The notes beneath the pieces are model-generated. The model was not told where the DNA came from, ran no database searches, and saw only the letters and a program-made list of their open reading frames with translations. From the NCBI GenBank assembly GCA_035533475.1, contig DATLTS010000041.1, positions 251,070-315,069 on the forward strand: a DNA stretch of 64,000 bases, in the 5' to 3' direction. Source of the DNA: Mycobacteriales bacterium. GTDB taxonomy: Bacteria > Actinomycetota > Actinomycetes > DATLTS01. Positions 38,273 through 47,467 of the stretch are shown here, piece by piece. Within the stretch, counting starts at the first letter, position 1, and each line of letters starts with the position of its first letter. The position numbers and the translations under genes are program-made.

Positions 38273-39761
38273 TGTCGCCGCCGTTGCCCTTACCCGGTTT
38301 GCCGGGCCCGGGGGGCCCCGGCGCGCTCGCTACCGTCAGCGTGACGGTGCTGCCCTGCAACACCGAACCAGATGGCCCCACTCCGACAACGGTATCCGGT
38401 GGAACCCCGCCAACGGGCGTCGTGACCTCGCGAACGGCGAGTCCGAGTTGGACCAGGGTGGCCGCGACCGTCGGGTAGGGCTGCCCGATCGCAGCGGCTG
38501 GGTTGACCGTGACGAGCTGGGGTCCGGCGGCGAGGGTCAGCGTCACCCTCGACCCTTGATCGATCAAGCTGCCGGGCTTGGGGCTTTCGGTGAGCACCGT
38601 GCCGCGCGCGTGGTTCTGATCGGTGACCGTTGTCGTCACCACCGCGAAGCCGGCGTGCTTCAGCGCGGAGACGGCGGCGGCCTGGTTCGTTCCGATCACG
38701 GTCGGGACCCGTGCGGTGGGCGTAGTCGCGCAGGCCCGGATGGTGAAGAAGCCGAGAATGACGACGAGGCCGCCGATCCCGATGAAGATCCGGCGAACCC
38801 GCCGGCGCTCCCGATCGAGTGTCGTCGGGATCGGAGTGAGCCGCCCGGGGGTGCCGGCGGTGAGCTGTCGGGTCGGTGTAGCGGCTCCGGGGGCCCGGGC
38901 CCCGGCGGGCGCGAGGACGGGCACGGCCGCCGCCATCCCCTCCGTCCGCCCGGAGAGTGCGAGAGCGGTCCGACCCATCTCCCCACCATCGGCGAAGCGC
39001 TGGGCCGGGTCCCGGGCCATCGCCCGGGCGACGAATTCACGGATTGGCTCCGGCAGGGAGGAAGGCAGGGGCGGTACTTCCGCGCGGATGTGGGCAAGCG
39101 CGATGCCGACGGCGTTATCGCCGGTGAAAGGCCGTCCGCCGGAAAGGGCCTCGTAGGCGACGACGCCGAGCGCGTAGAGGTCACTGGCCGCGGTTGCGGG
39201 TTGGCCCTCGGCCTGTTCGGGCGATAGGTAATGCGCGGTGCCGAGTACCAGGCCGGTCTGGGTGATCGCAGCCGTGGAGGTGTTGCGGGCGATCCCGAAA
39301 TCGGTGACCTTGACCACACCGTCGCTGCGGATGAGCAGGTTGCCCGGTTTGACATCGCGGTGCACGACCCCGGCGTCGTGTGCCGACTGGAGGGCGAGCG
39401 CTGCCTGGCCGACGATGCCCAGCGCCTGCGCCGGGGGAAGTGGTCCCTCCCGTTGGAGCACCGTGGACAGCGGCTCGCCGTCGACGAGTTCCATAACGAG
39501 GTAAGCCAGGCCGTCCTGCTCGCCGTAGTCGAAAACGTTCGCAATGCCCGGATGGGATAGGGCTGCCGTGTTCTTCGCCTCGTCCCGGAACCGGAGCCGG
39601 AAATGCTCGTCGTCGCCGAGGTCGGCGCGGAGCAGTTTGACCGCCACCGTGCGGTCGAGAACGCCGTCACGGGCGCGCCACACCTCGCCCATGCCGCCGC
39701 CGGCGATCCGCACCAGAAGGGTGTAGCGATCGCCGAGCACGGCATCCTGAGCGATGATCAT
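38262..39761 (-). CDS. pknA: PknA-position Ser/Thr protein kinase carrying PASTA repeats
   Basis: 499 aa from the ATG overlapping the pbpA stop by 4 bp. Kinase motifs: IAGGGMGEVWRA, AVKLLRAD, HRDVKPGNLLI (about 133), TDFGIAR, GTAHYLSPEQAEG. Membrane helix about 320-340. The outer part contains two PASTA-like units (VPTVIGTNQAAAVSALKHAGF and following) and a Gly/Pro tail. Mycobacterial PknA lacks PASTA domains, so this copy may sense wall ligands itself. Confidence 0.93.
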   Translation of the reverse strand: MIIAQDAVLGDRYTLLVRIAGGGMGEVWRARDGVLDRTVAVKLLRADLGDDEHFRLRFRDEAKNTAALSHPGIANVFDYGEQDGLAYLVMELVDGEPLSTVLQREGPLPPAQALGIVGQAALALQSAHDAGVVHRDVKPGNLLIRSDGVVKVTDFGIARNTSTAAITQTGLVLGTAHYLSPEQAEGQPATAASDLYALGVVAYEALSGGRPFTGDNAVGIALAHIRAEVPPLPSSLPEPIREFVARAMARDPAQRFADGGEMGRTALALSGRTEGMAAAVPVLAPAGARAPGAATPTRQLTAGTPGRLTPIPTTLDRERRRVRRIFIGIGGLVVILGFFTIRACATTPTARVPTVIGTNQAAAVSALKHAGFAVVTTTVTDQNHARGTVLTESPKPGSLIDQGSRVTLTLAAGPQLVTVNPAAAIGQPYPTVAATLVQLGLAVREVTTPVGGVPPDTVVGVGPSGSVLQGSTVTLTVASAPGPPGPGKPGKGNGGDNGH

Positions 39762-41212
39762 CCGATCACCGCTTGGATGACCGCCCGTGCGATCGGGGCG
39801 GCGACCGCTCCGCCCGTGGCATCGTTGCCGCCGAGCCCGCCGCCGTTCTCGACGATGACCGCGACCGCGACCGCGGGGTTGTCTGCGGGCGCGAACGCGG
39901 TGAACCAGGCATCCGGCGGAGTACCGGGTGCGCCATGGTTGGCCGTACCAGTCTTGCCGGCCACTTGGATACCCGGGATCTGAGCGGCGGTGCCGGTGCC
40001 GGAGTTGACGACCAACTCCATCAGCTGCTTGATCTGGCTCGCGACGGCGGGGGACACGGGAGTCCCGAGTTGTTGGGGCTGCGCCTGGCTGATCGTGGAC
40101 AGATCGGGAGCCTCTACCCGTTGTACCAGGTAAGGGGCCATGAGGACTCCGTTGTTGGCGATCGCGGCGGAGACCATCGCCGCCTGAAGCGGGGTGACCG
40201 CGTCGTCGTATTGCCCGATCGACGCCAGCGCTGTGTTGGGCAGATTCGCGCCGTTGGAGAACTGGCTGGCAGCGACCGGAAGCGGTACCGACAGCCCGGT
40301 GCCGAAGCCGAATTTCTTGGCCTGCGCTGCGAGTCTTCCAATCCCGAGCTTGAGGCCCAGGCCGGCGAACGCCGTGTTGCACGAGATGCGGAAGGCGTCG
40401 GCGATCGTGTCGGTGACCCCGTTGCCGCAACTCTCCCCGGCGAAGTTGTGGAGCAGAACCGTGGTCTCCGGGAGCAGGAGCGCGTTCGGAGTCGGGAGCT
40501 GTGTTTGCGCGGTGTACTGGCCGGTGCTGAACGCGGTCGCCAAGTCGACGATCTTGAACATCGAGCCCGGCGGATAGCTCTCTTCCAGTGCGCGGTCAAG
40601 CAGCGGATTGCCGGGCGCTCGGAGCAGGTTCTGGTAGGTGGCCTGGATCTGCGCGGTGTTGTGCGATGACAGTGGGGATGGGTCATAGGACGGCGAGGAG
40701 ACCAGTGCGAGGATCGCCCCGGTTCGTGGATCGAGCGCCACGACCGCGCCCTGCTTCCCCTGCATCGCTGCCCAGGCCGCCTGCTGGGCCTTGGCGTTGA
40801 TCGTAAGAACGATGGCCCCACCCTGGGGTGCCCGTCCGGTGAGTAGGTCGGACAGGCGTCGCACGAATAGCCGGCTGTCGTCACCGGCGAGGATCGAGTT
40901 CTCCGCCGCCTCGATCCCGGTCGCACCGTAGACCAACGAGTAGAAGCCGGTCACCGGGGCGAATTCGGCGCCGCCTGGGTACTCCCGGAGGTACTTCAGG
41001 CTGTCGCCGGTCGGAACGGACTTGGCGATCTCCTGACCACCCACGATGATCGGGCCGCGCTCATGGGAGTACTGGAATAACAGAATCCGGCTGTTGTGCG
41101 AGTTGTTCCGCAGGCTGGCCGCGTCGATGACCTGCACGTAGTTGATGTTGAGCAGCAGAGCGATGAACAGGGCGAGGATCGCGATCGCCACCCGCTTGAT
41201 GGGGGCATTCAT
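39758..41212 (-). CDS. pbpA: Penicillin-binding transpeptidase PbpA
   Basis: 484 aa class B PBP. N-terminal membrane anchor (VAIAILALFIALLLNINYVQV), catalytic Ser in PPGSMFKIV (about 216), SCN motif (ISCNTAF), and KTG in VAGKTGTANHG. Cross-links peptidoglycan together with RodA, encoded by the overlapping upstream gene. Confidence 0.96.
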   Translation of the reverse strand: MNAPIKRVAIAILALFIALLLNINYVQVIDAASLRNNSHNSRILLFQYSHERGPIIVGGQEIAKSVPTGDSLKYLREYPGGAEFAPVTGFYSLVYGATGIEAAENSILAGDDSRLFVRRLSDLLTGRAPQGGAIVLTINAKAQQAAWAAMQGKQGAVVALDPRTGAILALVSSPSYDPSPLSSHNTAQIQATYQNLLRAPGNPLLDRALEESYPPGSMFKIVDLATAFSTGQYTAQTQLPTPNALLLPETTVLLHNFAGESCGNGVTDTIADAFRISCNTAFAGLGLKLGIGRLAAQAKKFGFGTGLSVPLPVAASQFSNGANLPNTALASIGQYDDAVTPLQAAMVSAAIANNGVLMAPYLVQRVEAPDLSTISQAQPQQLGTPVSPAVASQIKQLMELVVNSGTGTAAQIPGIQVAGKTGTANHGAPGTPPDAWFTAFAPADNPAVAVAVIVENGGGLGGNDATGGAVAAPIARAVIQAVIG

Positions 41213-42621
41213 GCCTGGACCACCTGGGTCATCGCCTGGTCCGGACCGGTGGGCGGACTCGGCGGCAGGGCCGACATCGGGCGGCGGGCCGAGTCCGAGA
41301 TCCGCAGCAGCAGGGCCACGAGCATCCAGTTGGCGACCAGACTGGAACCACCGTAGGAGAGGAACGGGAGCGTGATTCCGGTGAGCGGTATGAGCCGGGT
41401 GACCCCGCCGATCTGCACGAAGACCTGGAGCGCGAGTCCGAAGGCGAGACCGACCGCGAGCAGCTTGCCGAAGCCGTCGCGGACCGACAGCGCTGCACGC
41501 AGTCCCCGCGCGACCAGCAGAATGTAGATGACGAGCACGGCCATGAGCCCTACCAGGCCCAGTTCCTCTCCGATCGTTGCGGCGATGAAGTCGGTCTTGG
41601 CAAAGGGCACGATTCCCGGTCGTCCCTGGCCCAGCCCCGTGCCGAGAATGCCACCGGTTGCCAAGCCGAACAGGCCTTGGACGAGCTGGTAGGCGTTTCC
41701 CTGAACGTACTTGAACGGGTGTAGCCAGATTACGAAACGTTCCTTGACGTGCGCGAAAAGGTGATACGCGGCAAACGTGCCGACGAGGAACAGTCCGATC
41801 CCGATGACCACCCAGGAGCGCCGTTCAGTCGCGACGTAGAGCATGACGATGAAGATCCCGAAGAACATCAGGGAAGTGCCGATGTCGCTTTCCAGTCCGA
41901 GGACCGCGACGCTGGCTAGCCAGGCGACGAGGACCGGTCCGAGGTCGCGACCCCGGGGAAGGTCGACCCCGGCGATTCGTCGTCCCGCGAGGGCGAGCAG
42001 GTCGCGTTTGGCTACCAGGTATCCGGCGAAGAATGCCTCCAGAGCGAGTTTGGCGACCTCCTCCGGTTCGAAGGACAGTCCGCCGACCCGGATCCAGATA
42101 TGCGCGCCGTTCACTTCGCTGAAGCGGGCCGGCAGGACGGTGGGGAGGAAGAGCAGCGCCAGACCGACGACCATCAGCGTGTAGGTGTAACGCTGGAGGA
42201 TCCGATGGTCGCGAATTACCGCGAGCACCGCAACGAACAGGAGGATCCCCACGATCGTCCACATGAGTTGAAGCCGGGCATCCGATGTCGGTGGAGGTCG
42301 GTGCGCGGCCCGCGCGGTGTCCGCCGAGGCCAGGTCGAGTCGGTGGATGAGGACGAGGCCCAGCCCGTTGAGTGCGGCGGCGGTAGGAAGCAGGACGGGA
42401 TCGGCGTATGGGGCCAGGCGGCGGACCGCGAGGTGGGCCACGAAGAAGGTAGCCGCCAGGGGCAGCCCGTAGGTGATGGTGTCCGTGGGGAAGTGGCTCG
42501 AGTGACCGAACCCGACGTCGATGTAGGCGAAAACCGTGACCAGCATGGCGAGCGCGACCAAGGTGATCTCGACGCCGCGCCGCCGTGGTCCGAGTGCCGG
42601 GTCGCCGGCGATCGCGGTCAC
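41209..42621 (-). CDS. rodA: SEDS-family peptidoglycan polymerase (RodA/FtsW)
   Basis: 470 aa, about ten to twelve membrane helices. The start is the GTG that overlaps the phosphatase stop by 4 bp. SEDS motifs include WIRVGGLSFEPEEVAKLAL, FVIWLHPFKYVQGNAYQLVQGLFGLATGG, DFIAATIGEELG and TGITLPFLSYGGSSL. Polymerises lipid II; works with PbpA. Confidence 0.95.
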   Translation of the reverse strand: MTAIAGDPALGPRRRGVEITLVALAMLVTVFAYIDVGFGHSSHFPTDTITYGLPLAATFFVAHLAVRRLAPYADPVLLPTAAALNGLGLVLIHRLDLASADTARAAHRPPPTSDARLQLMWTIVGILLFVAVLAVIRDHRILQRYTYTLMVVGLALLFLPTVLPARFSEVNGAHIWIRVGGLSFEPEEVAKLALEAFFAGYLVAKRDLLALAGRRIAGVDLPRGRDLGPVLVAWLASVAVLGLESDIGTSLMFFGIFIVMLYVATERRSWVVIGIGLFLVGTFAAYHLFAHVKERFVIWLHPFKYVQGNAYQLVQGLFGLATGGILGTGLGQGRPGIVPFAKTDFIAATIGEELGLVGLMAVLVIYILLVARGLRAALSVRDGFGKLLAVGLAFGLALQVFVQIGGVTRLIPLTGITLPFLSYGGSSLVANWMLVALLLRISDSARRPMSALPPSPPTGPDQAMTQVVQA

Positions 42622-43982
42622 GACGGGCCCGCCGGCAACGCACAACCGGCCTCGGCGAATAGCACCTTCAGGCCCGGCGGCACGGTCGGCCTGGGTTGGG
42701 GTGTCACCGCGCGCGCGGAAGGGGTCCGGGTGGGAGCGGGTGTGGGGGCAGTCCGGAGCGCGAGGGGTAGCTGGCTGGTCAGGTTCGAGCAGGCATCCGA
42801 AGTGAGCTGTCCGATCTTGCGGCGTCCGGCGGCCACCCCGCTCACCGGGATCCCGTCAGCGATCTGCTGGCGGTCGAAGGGGGGCAGAGCCTGAACCGGC
42901 AGGCCGGTCTGCTGGGCCAGCGAGTACAGGTGAAGCCCAGCCAGCGAGGCGTTGACCCCTCGGAAGATCGCGACTTGCTCGGCGCTGCCCGCGGTGGCGC
43001 CGACGTACCACTGGGAGCGGGTCCAGAGCACGGCGCCGCCGGCAATGGCGGCCAGTAGGACGGCGGCGACCAGGGCGATCGCCAGCCGCCGACGGGGTCG
43101 GGCGGCTGGTTGGGTGTCCGATGCACGGTGCCGAGGTGCCGCTCGGCGGGTCAGGGTCGCCCGAGCGGCCCGCCCAGCCGAGGTGTCGGGTGGTGGGGGG
43201 GCGACGGATTCGAGCATGGCCGCTCCGGCGACCAGAGGCCCAGCCAGCGGGCCGTTGCCGGTGTCACCGTCGATGACGTCACCGACGATGCAGGTCACGT
43301 TGTCCGGTCCACCCGCACGCAAGGCCAGGTCGACGAGCCGTTCACAGGCTTTGTTCGGGTTCGGTTCACCGAGGGCCTCGAGCATGGTGTCGGCCGAGAC
43401 GACGCCGGAGAGCCCGTCGCTGCAGAGCAGGTAGCGGTCACCCGCTCGGGACTCCCGGACCGACAGGTCGAGTTCTACTTCACCGCGTCCGTCCAGTGCC
43501 CGGGTGATCAGCGAGCGCTGCGGGTGTGAGCTCGCTTCTTCGGCGGAGATGCGACCCTCGTCGACGAACTGCTGAACCAGCGTGTGGTCGTGAGTGATCT
43601 GGGTGAGCACGCCATCCCGGAGCAGATAGCACCTGGAATCCCCGACGTGGACTAGAGCGAGCCGCTGTCCGGCCCACAGCAGTGCGGTGAGGGTAGTCCC
43701 CATCCCGTCGAGGGCAGGGTCTCGAGCGACGAGGTCGCGCAGTCTCCCGTTAGCCGTCTCGACGGCCGCCCGCAATGCGCTGATCATGTCGGCGCCGGGG
43801 GTGTCGTCGTCGAGGGGGGCGATCGCGGCGATCGCCTCGGCGCTCGCGACCTCACCGGCGGCGTGCCCACCCATCCCGTCCGCGACGGCGAGTAGCCGCG
43901 GGCCGGCGTAGGCGGCGTCCTCGTTCCCCTCTCGCAGTAGGCCGACGTCGGAACGAATGGCGAACCGCAGCTGCAGCGTCAC
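42618..43982 (-). CDS. pstP: PP2C-type Ser/Thr phosphatase PstP
   Basis: 454 aa from a GTG overlapping the fhaB stop by 4 bp. PP2C motifs with metal Asp residues: SDVGLLREGNEDA, LLAVADGMGGHAAGE, GDSRCYLLRDG, LLCSDGLSGVV, GGPDNVTCIVGDV. One membrane helix (about 297-320) and an outer domain. Reverses PknA/PknB phosphorylation. Confidence 0.96.
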   Translation of the reverse strand: MTLQLRFAIRSDVGLLREGNEDAAYAGPRLLAVADGMGGHAAGEVASAEAIAAIAPLDDDTPGADMISALRAAVETANGRLRDLVARDPALDGMGTTLTALLWAGQRLALVHVGDSRCYLLRDGVLTQITHDHTLVQQFVDEGRISAEEASSHPQRSLITRALDGRGEVELDLSVRESRAGDRYLLCSDGLSGVVSADTMLEALGEPNPNKACERLVDLALRAGGPDNVTCIVGDVIDGDTGNGPLAGPLVAGAAMLESVAPPPPDTSAGRAARATLTRRAAPRHRASDTQPAARPRRRLAIALVAAVLLAAIAGGAVLWTRSQWYVGATAGSAEQVAIFRGVNASLAGLHLYSLAQQTGLPVQALPPFDRQQIADGIPVSGVAAGRRKIGQLTSDACSNLTSQLPLALRTAPTPAPTRTPSARAVTPQPRPTVPPGLKVLFAEAGCALPAGPS

Positions 43983-44461
43983 CGGCGCAGCTCCATCACG
44001 GTCTTCCCCACGCGGATCGGTACGCCCAACGGCACCGGGGTCGCCGAGGTCACCTTCTGCCGATCGAGGAAGGTACCGTTCGTCGAACCCATGTCCTCGA
44101 CGAGCCACTGGCCATCCCGGGGAAAGAGCCGGGCGTGCCGACTCGACACGTAGTCGTCGCTGAGGACGAGCGTGGAGTCGTCAGCCCGCCCGATCGTGAT
44201 CGGCCCATCCCCTAGAGGCACCCTTGTGCCTTCGAGGACCCCCTGAACGACGACCATGTGTCTGGCGGCGGACTTCGCGGCCTTGCGAGGCCGAGCGGCG
44301 TCCCCCCGCTTCCCGCGCGGGGCGCTGACCGGCGGGGCAGTGCGGCCGGCCGGCCGCGGCCCTAGCAGGTCTCGCCGCACGGTAAGAACCGCGACCAGCA
44401 CGAAGAGCCAGAGCACCGCGAGGAACCCGACTTTGAGCAGGAAGAGAACCAGAGCTGACAT
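43979..44461 (-). CDS. fhaB: FHA-domain protein FhaB (FipA)
   Basis: 160 aa. N-terminal membrane helix (VLFLLKVGFLAVLWLFVLVAVL), basic linker, and a C-terminal FHA domain with TIGRADDSTLVLSDDYVSSRHARLF and DMGSTNGTFLD. Reads phosphothreonine marks and links kinase signalling to division. Confidence 0.94.
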   Translation of the reverse strand: MSALVLFLLKVGFLAVLWLFVLVAVLTVRRDLLGPRPAGRTAPPVSAPRGKRGDAARPRKAAKSAARHMVVVQGVLEGTRVPLGDGPITIGRADDSTLVLSDDYVSSRHARLFPRDGQWLVEDMGSTNGTFLDRQKVTSATPVPLGVPIRVGKTVMELRR

Positions 44462-44473
44462 CGGCCGCGCCGC

Positions 44474-45244
44474 CTAGCCCGCGGAGTCGCGTTCGAACAC
44501 CAGCGTCGTCGTTCCGAGCCGCAGCCGATCTCCCGAGGCGAGCTCGCGAATGCCGACCGCGACGTTGTTGACGAGCGTTCCGTTCGTCGATCCGAGATCC
44601 TCGACGAGAAAGGCGCCATTCTCCTCCCGGAGGAGAGCATGCCGCCGTGAGACACCGGGATCGTGGAGCCGGAGGTCGGCGTCCGGTCCCCTGCCGATCA
44701 GAACCCTTGCCGTCAGCGCGAACTCCCGCTGTCTGCCGCGGGCCTCCGGGCTCGAGCCCCCGACCTCCGGGGGGTGGAGCAGCAGACGCGGATTGCCCGG
44801 CAAACTGCCGTCGCTGCCGCCCGACGTCGTCTCGGGGGCCGGCCGGCTGGTCATGCCGCTCTCGACCTTGGCCGCCGCTAGGACACTGCTGCGGACTCGA
44901 AATACGCCTGTATCGAGTTCCTCGACGAGCTCGAAGCCGACCTGAACCGGGCCCACGAATGTGTAGGACTGGTCCTGGGCGTGCTCGCGGATCATTGCCG
45001 CGAACTCCTCGGCGAGCGGGTCAGCGTACGGGGCGAGGCGCTCGTGGTCACGAGGTCCGAGTTCGACCCAGAACTCGTTGGGGACGAGGACCCGGTCTTC
45101 ACTGACGATCGCCTTACGGTCGTCGGTCTCCCGCTGGAGCGCGACCGCGATCTCGGTCGGGTGGACCTCGCCCTTGAAGACCCTCGCAAAGGTACCTTCG
45201 ACGAGCTCTTCGAGGCGCCGTTCGAAGCGCTGGAGAACTCCCAC
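44474..45244 (-). CDS. fhaA: FhaA (DUF3662 plus FHA domain)
   Basis: 256 aa. N-terminal DUF3662 domain (MGVLQRFERRLEELVEGTFARVFKGEVHPTEIA), a short disordered linker, and an FHA domain from about residue 178 (VLIGRGPDADLRLHDPGVSRRHALL, DLGSTNGTLVNN). In mycobacteria FhaA binds the phosphorylated MurJ pseudokinase. First gene of the fhaA-to-pknB operon. Confidence 0.95.
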   Translation of the reverse strand: MGVLQRFERRLEELVEGTFARVFKGEVHPTEIAVALQRETDDRKAIVSEDRVLVPNEFWVELGPRDHERLAPYADPLAEEFAAMIREHAQDQSYTFVGPVQVGFELVEELDTGVFRVRSSVLAAAKVESGMTSRPAPETTSGGSDGSLPGNPRLLLHPPEVGGSSPEARGRQREFALTARVLIGRGPDADLRLHDPGVSRRHALLREENGAFLVEDLGSTNGTLVNNVAVGIRELASGDRLRLGTTTLVFERDSAG

Positions 45245-45333
45245 GACGCGTCCCTTCCCTTCCCGGGGTGATCGTATCCGGCACGCTTTGCCGGCCGCGG
45301 AGCCGCTGGCGGTGGTAGCGTCCAGGACCGCTC

Positions 45334-45416
45334 GGGCGAGTGGCGGAATGGCAGACGCGCACGGTTCAGGTCCGTGTGTCCGTAAGGACGTGGGGGTTCA
45401 ACTCCCCCCTCGCCCA
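45334..45416 (+). tRNA. tRNA-Leu (CAG anticodon)
   Basis: 83-nt class II tRNA; acceptor GGGCGAG pairs with CTCGCCC; anticodon CAG at 45367-45369; variable arm GTGTCCGTAAGGACG; T-arm GGGGG-TTCAACT-CCCCC. Intact. Its 3' 26 bases recur three times downstream (47416, 50265, 53547), marking it as an integration target. Confidence 0.97.
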
Positions 45417-45422
45417 CTTCAG

Positions 45423-45450
45423 AAAAGGCCTTGTGACCAGGGCTTTTGTT
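45423..45450 (+). terminator. Possible intrinsic terminator after tRNA-Leu
   Basis: AAAAG and CCT (45423-45431) can pair with AGG and CTTTT (45439-45447) around a short loop, with one G-G mismatch, followed by T-rich sequence. Modest stem. Confidence 0.45.
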
Positions 45451-45523
45451 CTTCACAGGACACGATGTCATCGCCAAGGCATCACCACCGGGGAGATGCA
45501 GGCGGATCCCCCACGTCACGGCG

Positions 45524-45892
45524 CTATTCGGTGATGGGAAGCAAGCGGACCCGAACCCGGTCGGGGCCAGCGATGACAACCGCTCCAGTGCGCAGGCTGT
45601 CCTCGACATCGCCCAAGTAGCCCTGCAAGAGCCTGGCTTGCTGGTCGGGGCGATGTGGCGCACGACGGAAGATCACGATGCTCGGCCCAGGGTGACGACC
45701 GAGCGCGAGCAACTCGCCAAAGTCAGTGTCGGCCGAAACGAGCACGCGCTCGTCCACTGCGGCCGCGGCCAGGACTCGCTCATCTAGGGCGCCCAGCAGC
45801 CCGAGATCACCGACGTGGACAGCGTCGTGTCCTGCCTGTGCGAGCAGAGCTGCAACCCGTGCCGAAAGCGACTCGTCGACGAGGAATTTCAC
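45524..45892 (-). CDS. DUF5615-family PIN-like toxin
   Basis: 122 aa. Begins MKFLVDESLSARVAALLAQAGHDAVHV, with VLVSADTDFGELLALGRHPGPSIVIFR; acidic residues of the PIN-like fold are intact (Asp6, Glu7, Asp pair at SADTDF). Start overlaps the DUF433 antitoxin stop by 4 bp. Putative RNase toxin of a type II pair. Confidence 0.85.
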   Translation of the reverse strand: MKFLVDESLSARVAALLAQAGHDAVHVGDLGLLGALDERVLAAAAVDERVLVSADTDFGELLALGRHPGPSIVIFRRAPHRPDQQARLLQGYLGDVEDSLRTGAVVIAGPDRVRVRLLPITE

Positions 45893-46119
45893 CCGGTGGA
45901 CCGCGCCGGCAGCTCTCGCTCATCGACCGCGGCCGCCGCGTAACGGAGGGCGTCCTGGAGGTCCTCGCCTGTGAGCTGGGGGTACTCGGTGAGGATCTCC
46001 TCGCGGGCCATGCCCTCCGCGACCATGGCCACGACCGTTGCGACCGGAATCCGGGTGCCGCGGATACACGGCACTCCACCCATGATCCGGTGATCGACGG
46101 AGATCCGCTCGAAGGCCAT
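45889..46119 (-). CDS. DUF433 antitoxin
   Basis: 76 aa. The DUF433 signature RISVDHRIMGGVPCIRGTRIPVATVVAMVAEGM and LTEYPQLTGEDLQDALRYAA is complete. DUF433 proteins pair with DUF5615 toxins, as here. Divergent from the pRiA4b-like gene. Confidence 0.88.
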   Translation of the reverse strand: MAFERISVDHRIMGGVPCIRGTRIPVATVVAMVAEGMAREEILTEYPQLTGEDLQDALRYAAAAVDERELPARSTG

Positions 46120-46172
46120 GGCCCAATGTTACGCGTCACGAGGCCGGAAAGATCATCAACTACTGTCGTCCG

Positions 46173-47264
46173 GTGCGGACGACTCGGCTGCGGGTGACCC
46201 TTCGCGAGGTGGCCCCGCCGGTGGTGCGGGTGATCGACGTTCCAGCTGCCTACAGCTTGCCGGAGTTGCATCTGGTCTTGCAGGTGGCCCTGGGTTGGAC
46301 GGAGAGTCACCTGCACCAGTTCGTCGCCCGAGATCTCCGGTACGGCGTGCCAGACGACGACGACTGGGATGACCAACAAGACGAGGCTGGTGTGCGCCTG
46401 CGAGATATGCCCGCGCTATTCACCTACCTCTACGACTTCGGGGACGGGTGGGAGCACGACGTCGAGGTGCTCGGGCCGGGCGAGGATGAGCCTGGCTGCA
46501 GGTACGGCGAGGGCACGTGTCCACCGGAGGACTGCGGTGGCCCTGGCGGCTATGCAGACCTGCTGGAAGCCCTCGCTGACCCGTCGCACGAGGAGCACGA
46601 GCAGATGCGGGACTGGGTCGGAAACAGACTCGCGGCGTTCGACCAGGCCGAAGCCGATCGGCAGGTGCGGCGCATGGTCGGTGAGGTGCCAGCGAGCGTC
46701 CGCCTGGTGCTCGACCTCGCGAAGGAGGGCGTCAAGCTGACACCAGGAGGGCGCTTACCGAGGAGCTTCGTTCGCGTAGTGCAAGAGCAGCGCCCTGGCT
46801 GGGCATGGTCCGAGCGTCCTGCATCGATCGAGGACGACCTGCCCCCACTGTCGGCGCTTCACGATCAGCTGCGGGACGTGGGTCTGCTGCGTCTCCACCG
46901 CGGTGTCCTGGCACCGACCAAGGCCGCGGCCGAGAACCTCGACATCGTCGGCCGATTGCGTTCCTGGTTTCCTTCGGGGAAGTTCACGACGATCGTGGCC
47001 GAGTGGACGGTTGCGACCTTGACGGCCGCCGGGCTCCAGTCGCCAGAGGCCCTCGCGGCCGCAGTATTCCCCCAGCTCGGGCGCGGCTGGGAGTCGGAAG
47101 CACAGCCGCTGACGGAAGCAGACGTCCGGCACATGATCTACAGCCTGTCGCCACTGCTCCGTGGCCTGGACCTGGTCGAGACCGATCTGAGGGATTGGCG
47201 AGCTGGCCCATCTGCTCGGTCATTGCTGTCGGGTACCACGATCATCACCGCCTGCTGGTCGTGA
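46173..47264 (+). CDS. Plasmid pRiA4b ORF-3-like protein
   Basis: 363 aa from GTG. The N-terminal half is the pRiA4b ORF-3 domain (RLRVTLREVAPPVVRVIDVPA, LHLVLQVALGWTESHLHQFV, YLYDFGDGWEHDVEVL, CPPEDCGGPGGYADLLEAL). The C-terminal half is alpha-helical and unrecognised; the last 30 residues look less regular and might reflect frameshift. Family is common on mobile elements; function unknown. Confidence 0.82.
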   Translation: MRTTRLRVTLREVAPPVVRVIDVPAAYSLPELHLVLQVALGWTESHLHQFVARDLRYGVPDDDDWDDQQDEAGVRLRDMPALFTYLYDFGDGWEHDVEVLGPGEDEPGCRYGEGTCPPEDCGGPGGYADLLEALADPSHEEHEQMRDWVGNRLAAFDQAEADRQVRRMVGEVPASVRLVLDLAKEGVKLTPGGRLPRSFVRVVQEQRPGWAWSERPASIEDDLPPLSALHDQLRDVGLLRLHRGVLAPTKAAAENLDIVGRLRSWFPSGKFTTIVAEWTVATLTAAGLQSPEALAAAVFPQLGRGWESEAQPLTEADVRHMIYSLSPLLRGLDLVETDLRDWRAGPSARSLLSGTTIITACWS

Positions 47265-47286
47265 CGGGGTCCGTCTCACGAGACTC

Positions 47287-47441
47287 AAGATCATCGGTGA
47301 TGCCAGGAGGCATCAGCGACCGCAAGGCAACAGCGCCGAGGGGCTCGCAACGGCGTCGTATAGCCGCGTCGGCCCGCGCGTTCGCGGTAAAGTGCCTGGT
47401 CAGGGAGTCGCGGCAAGGGGTTCAACTCCCCCGTCGCCCAC
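47287..47441 (+). repeat. Dispersed repeat copy A: hairpin plus tRNA-Leu 3'-end-like tail
   Basis: Begins AAGATCATCGGTGATGCC and contains TGATGCC-AGGA-GGCATCA; ends in a 26-base segment (47416-47441) matching the tRNA-Leu 3' end at 24 of 26 positions. Similarity to copy B continues about 30 bases further (ATCCACAGAT then TTGACCTGG). The 203-bp gene-free gap here is essentially this repeat. Confidence 0.88.
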
Positions 47442-47467
47442 CATCCACAGATCCCGATTGACCTGGG

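Noticed and set aside
46149-46158. AAGATCATCA near the pRiA4b gene as a fifth repeat copy
   Set aside because: Only about ten bases match and the hairpin is absent.
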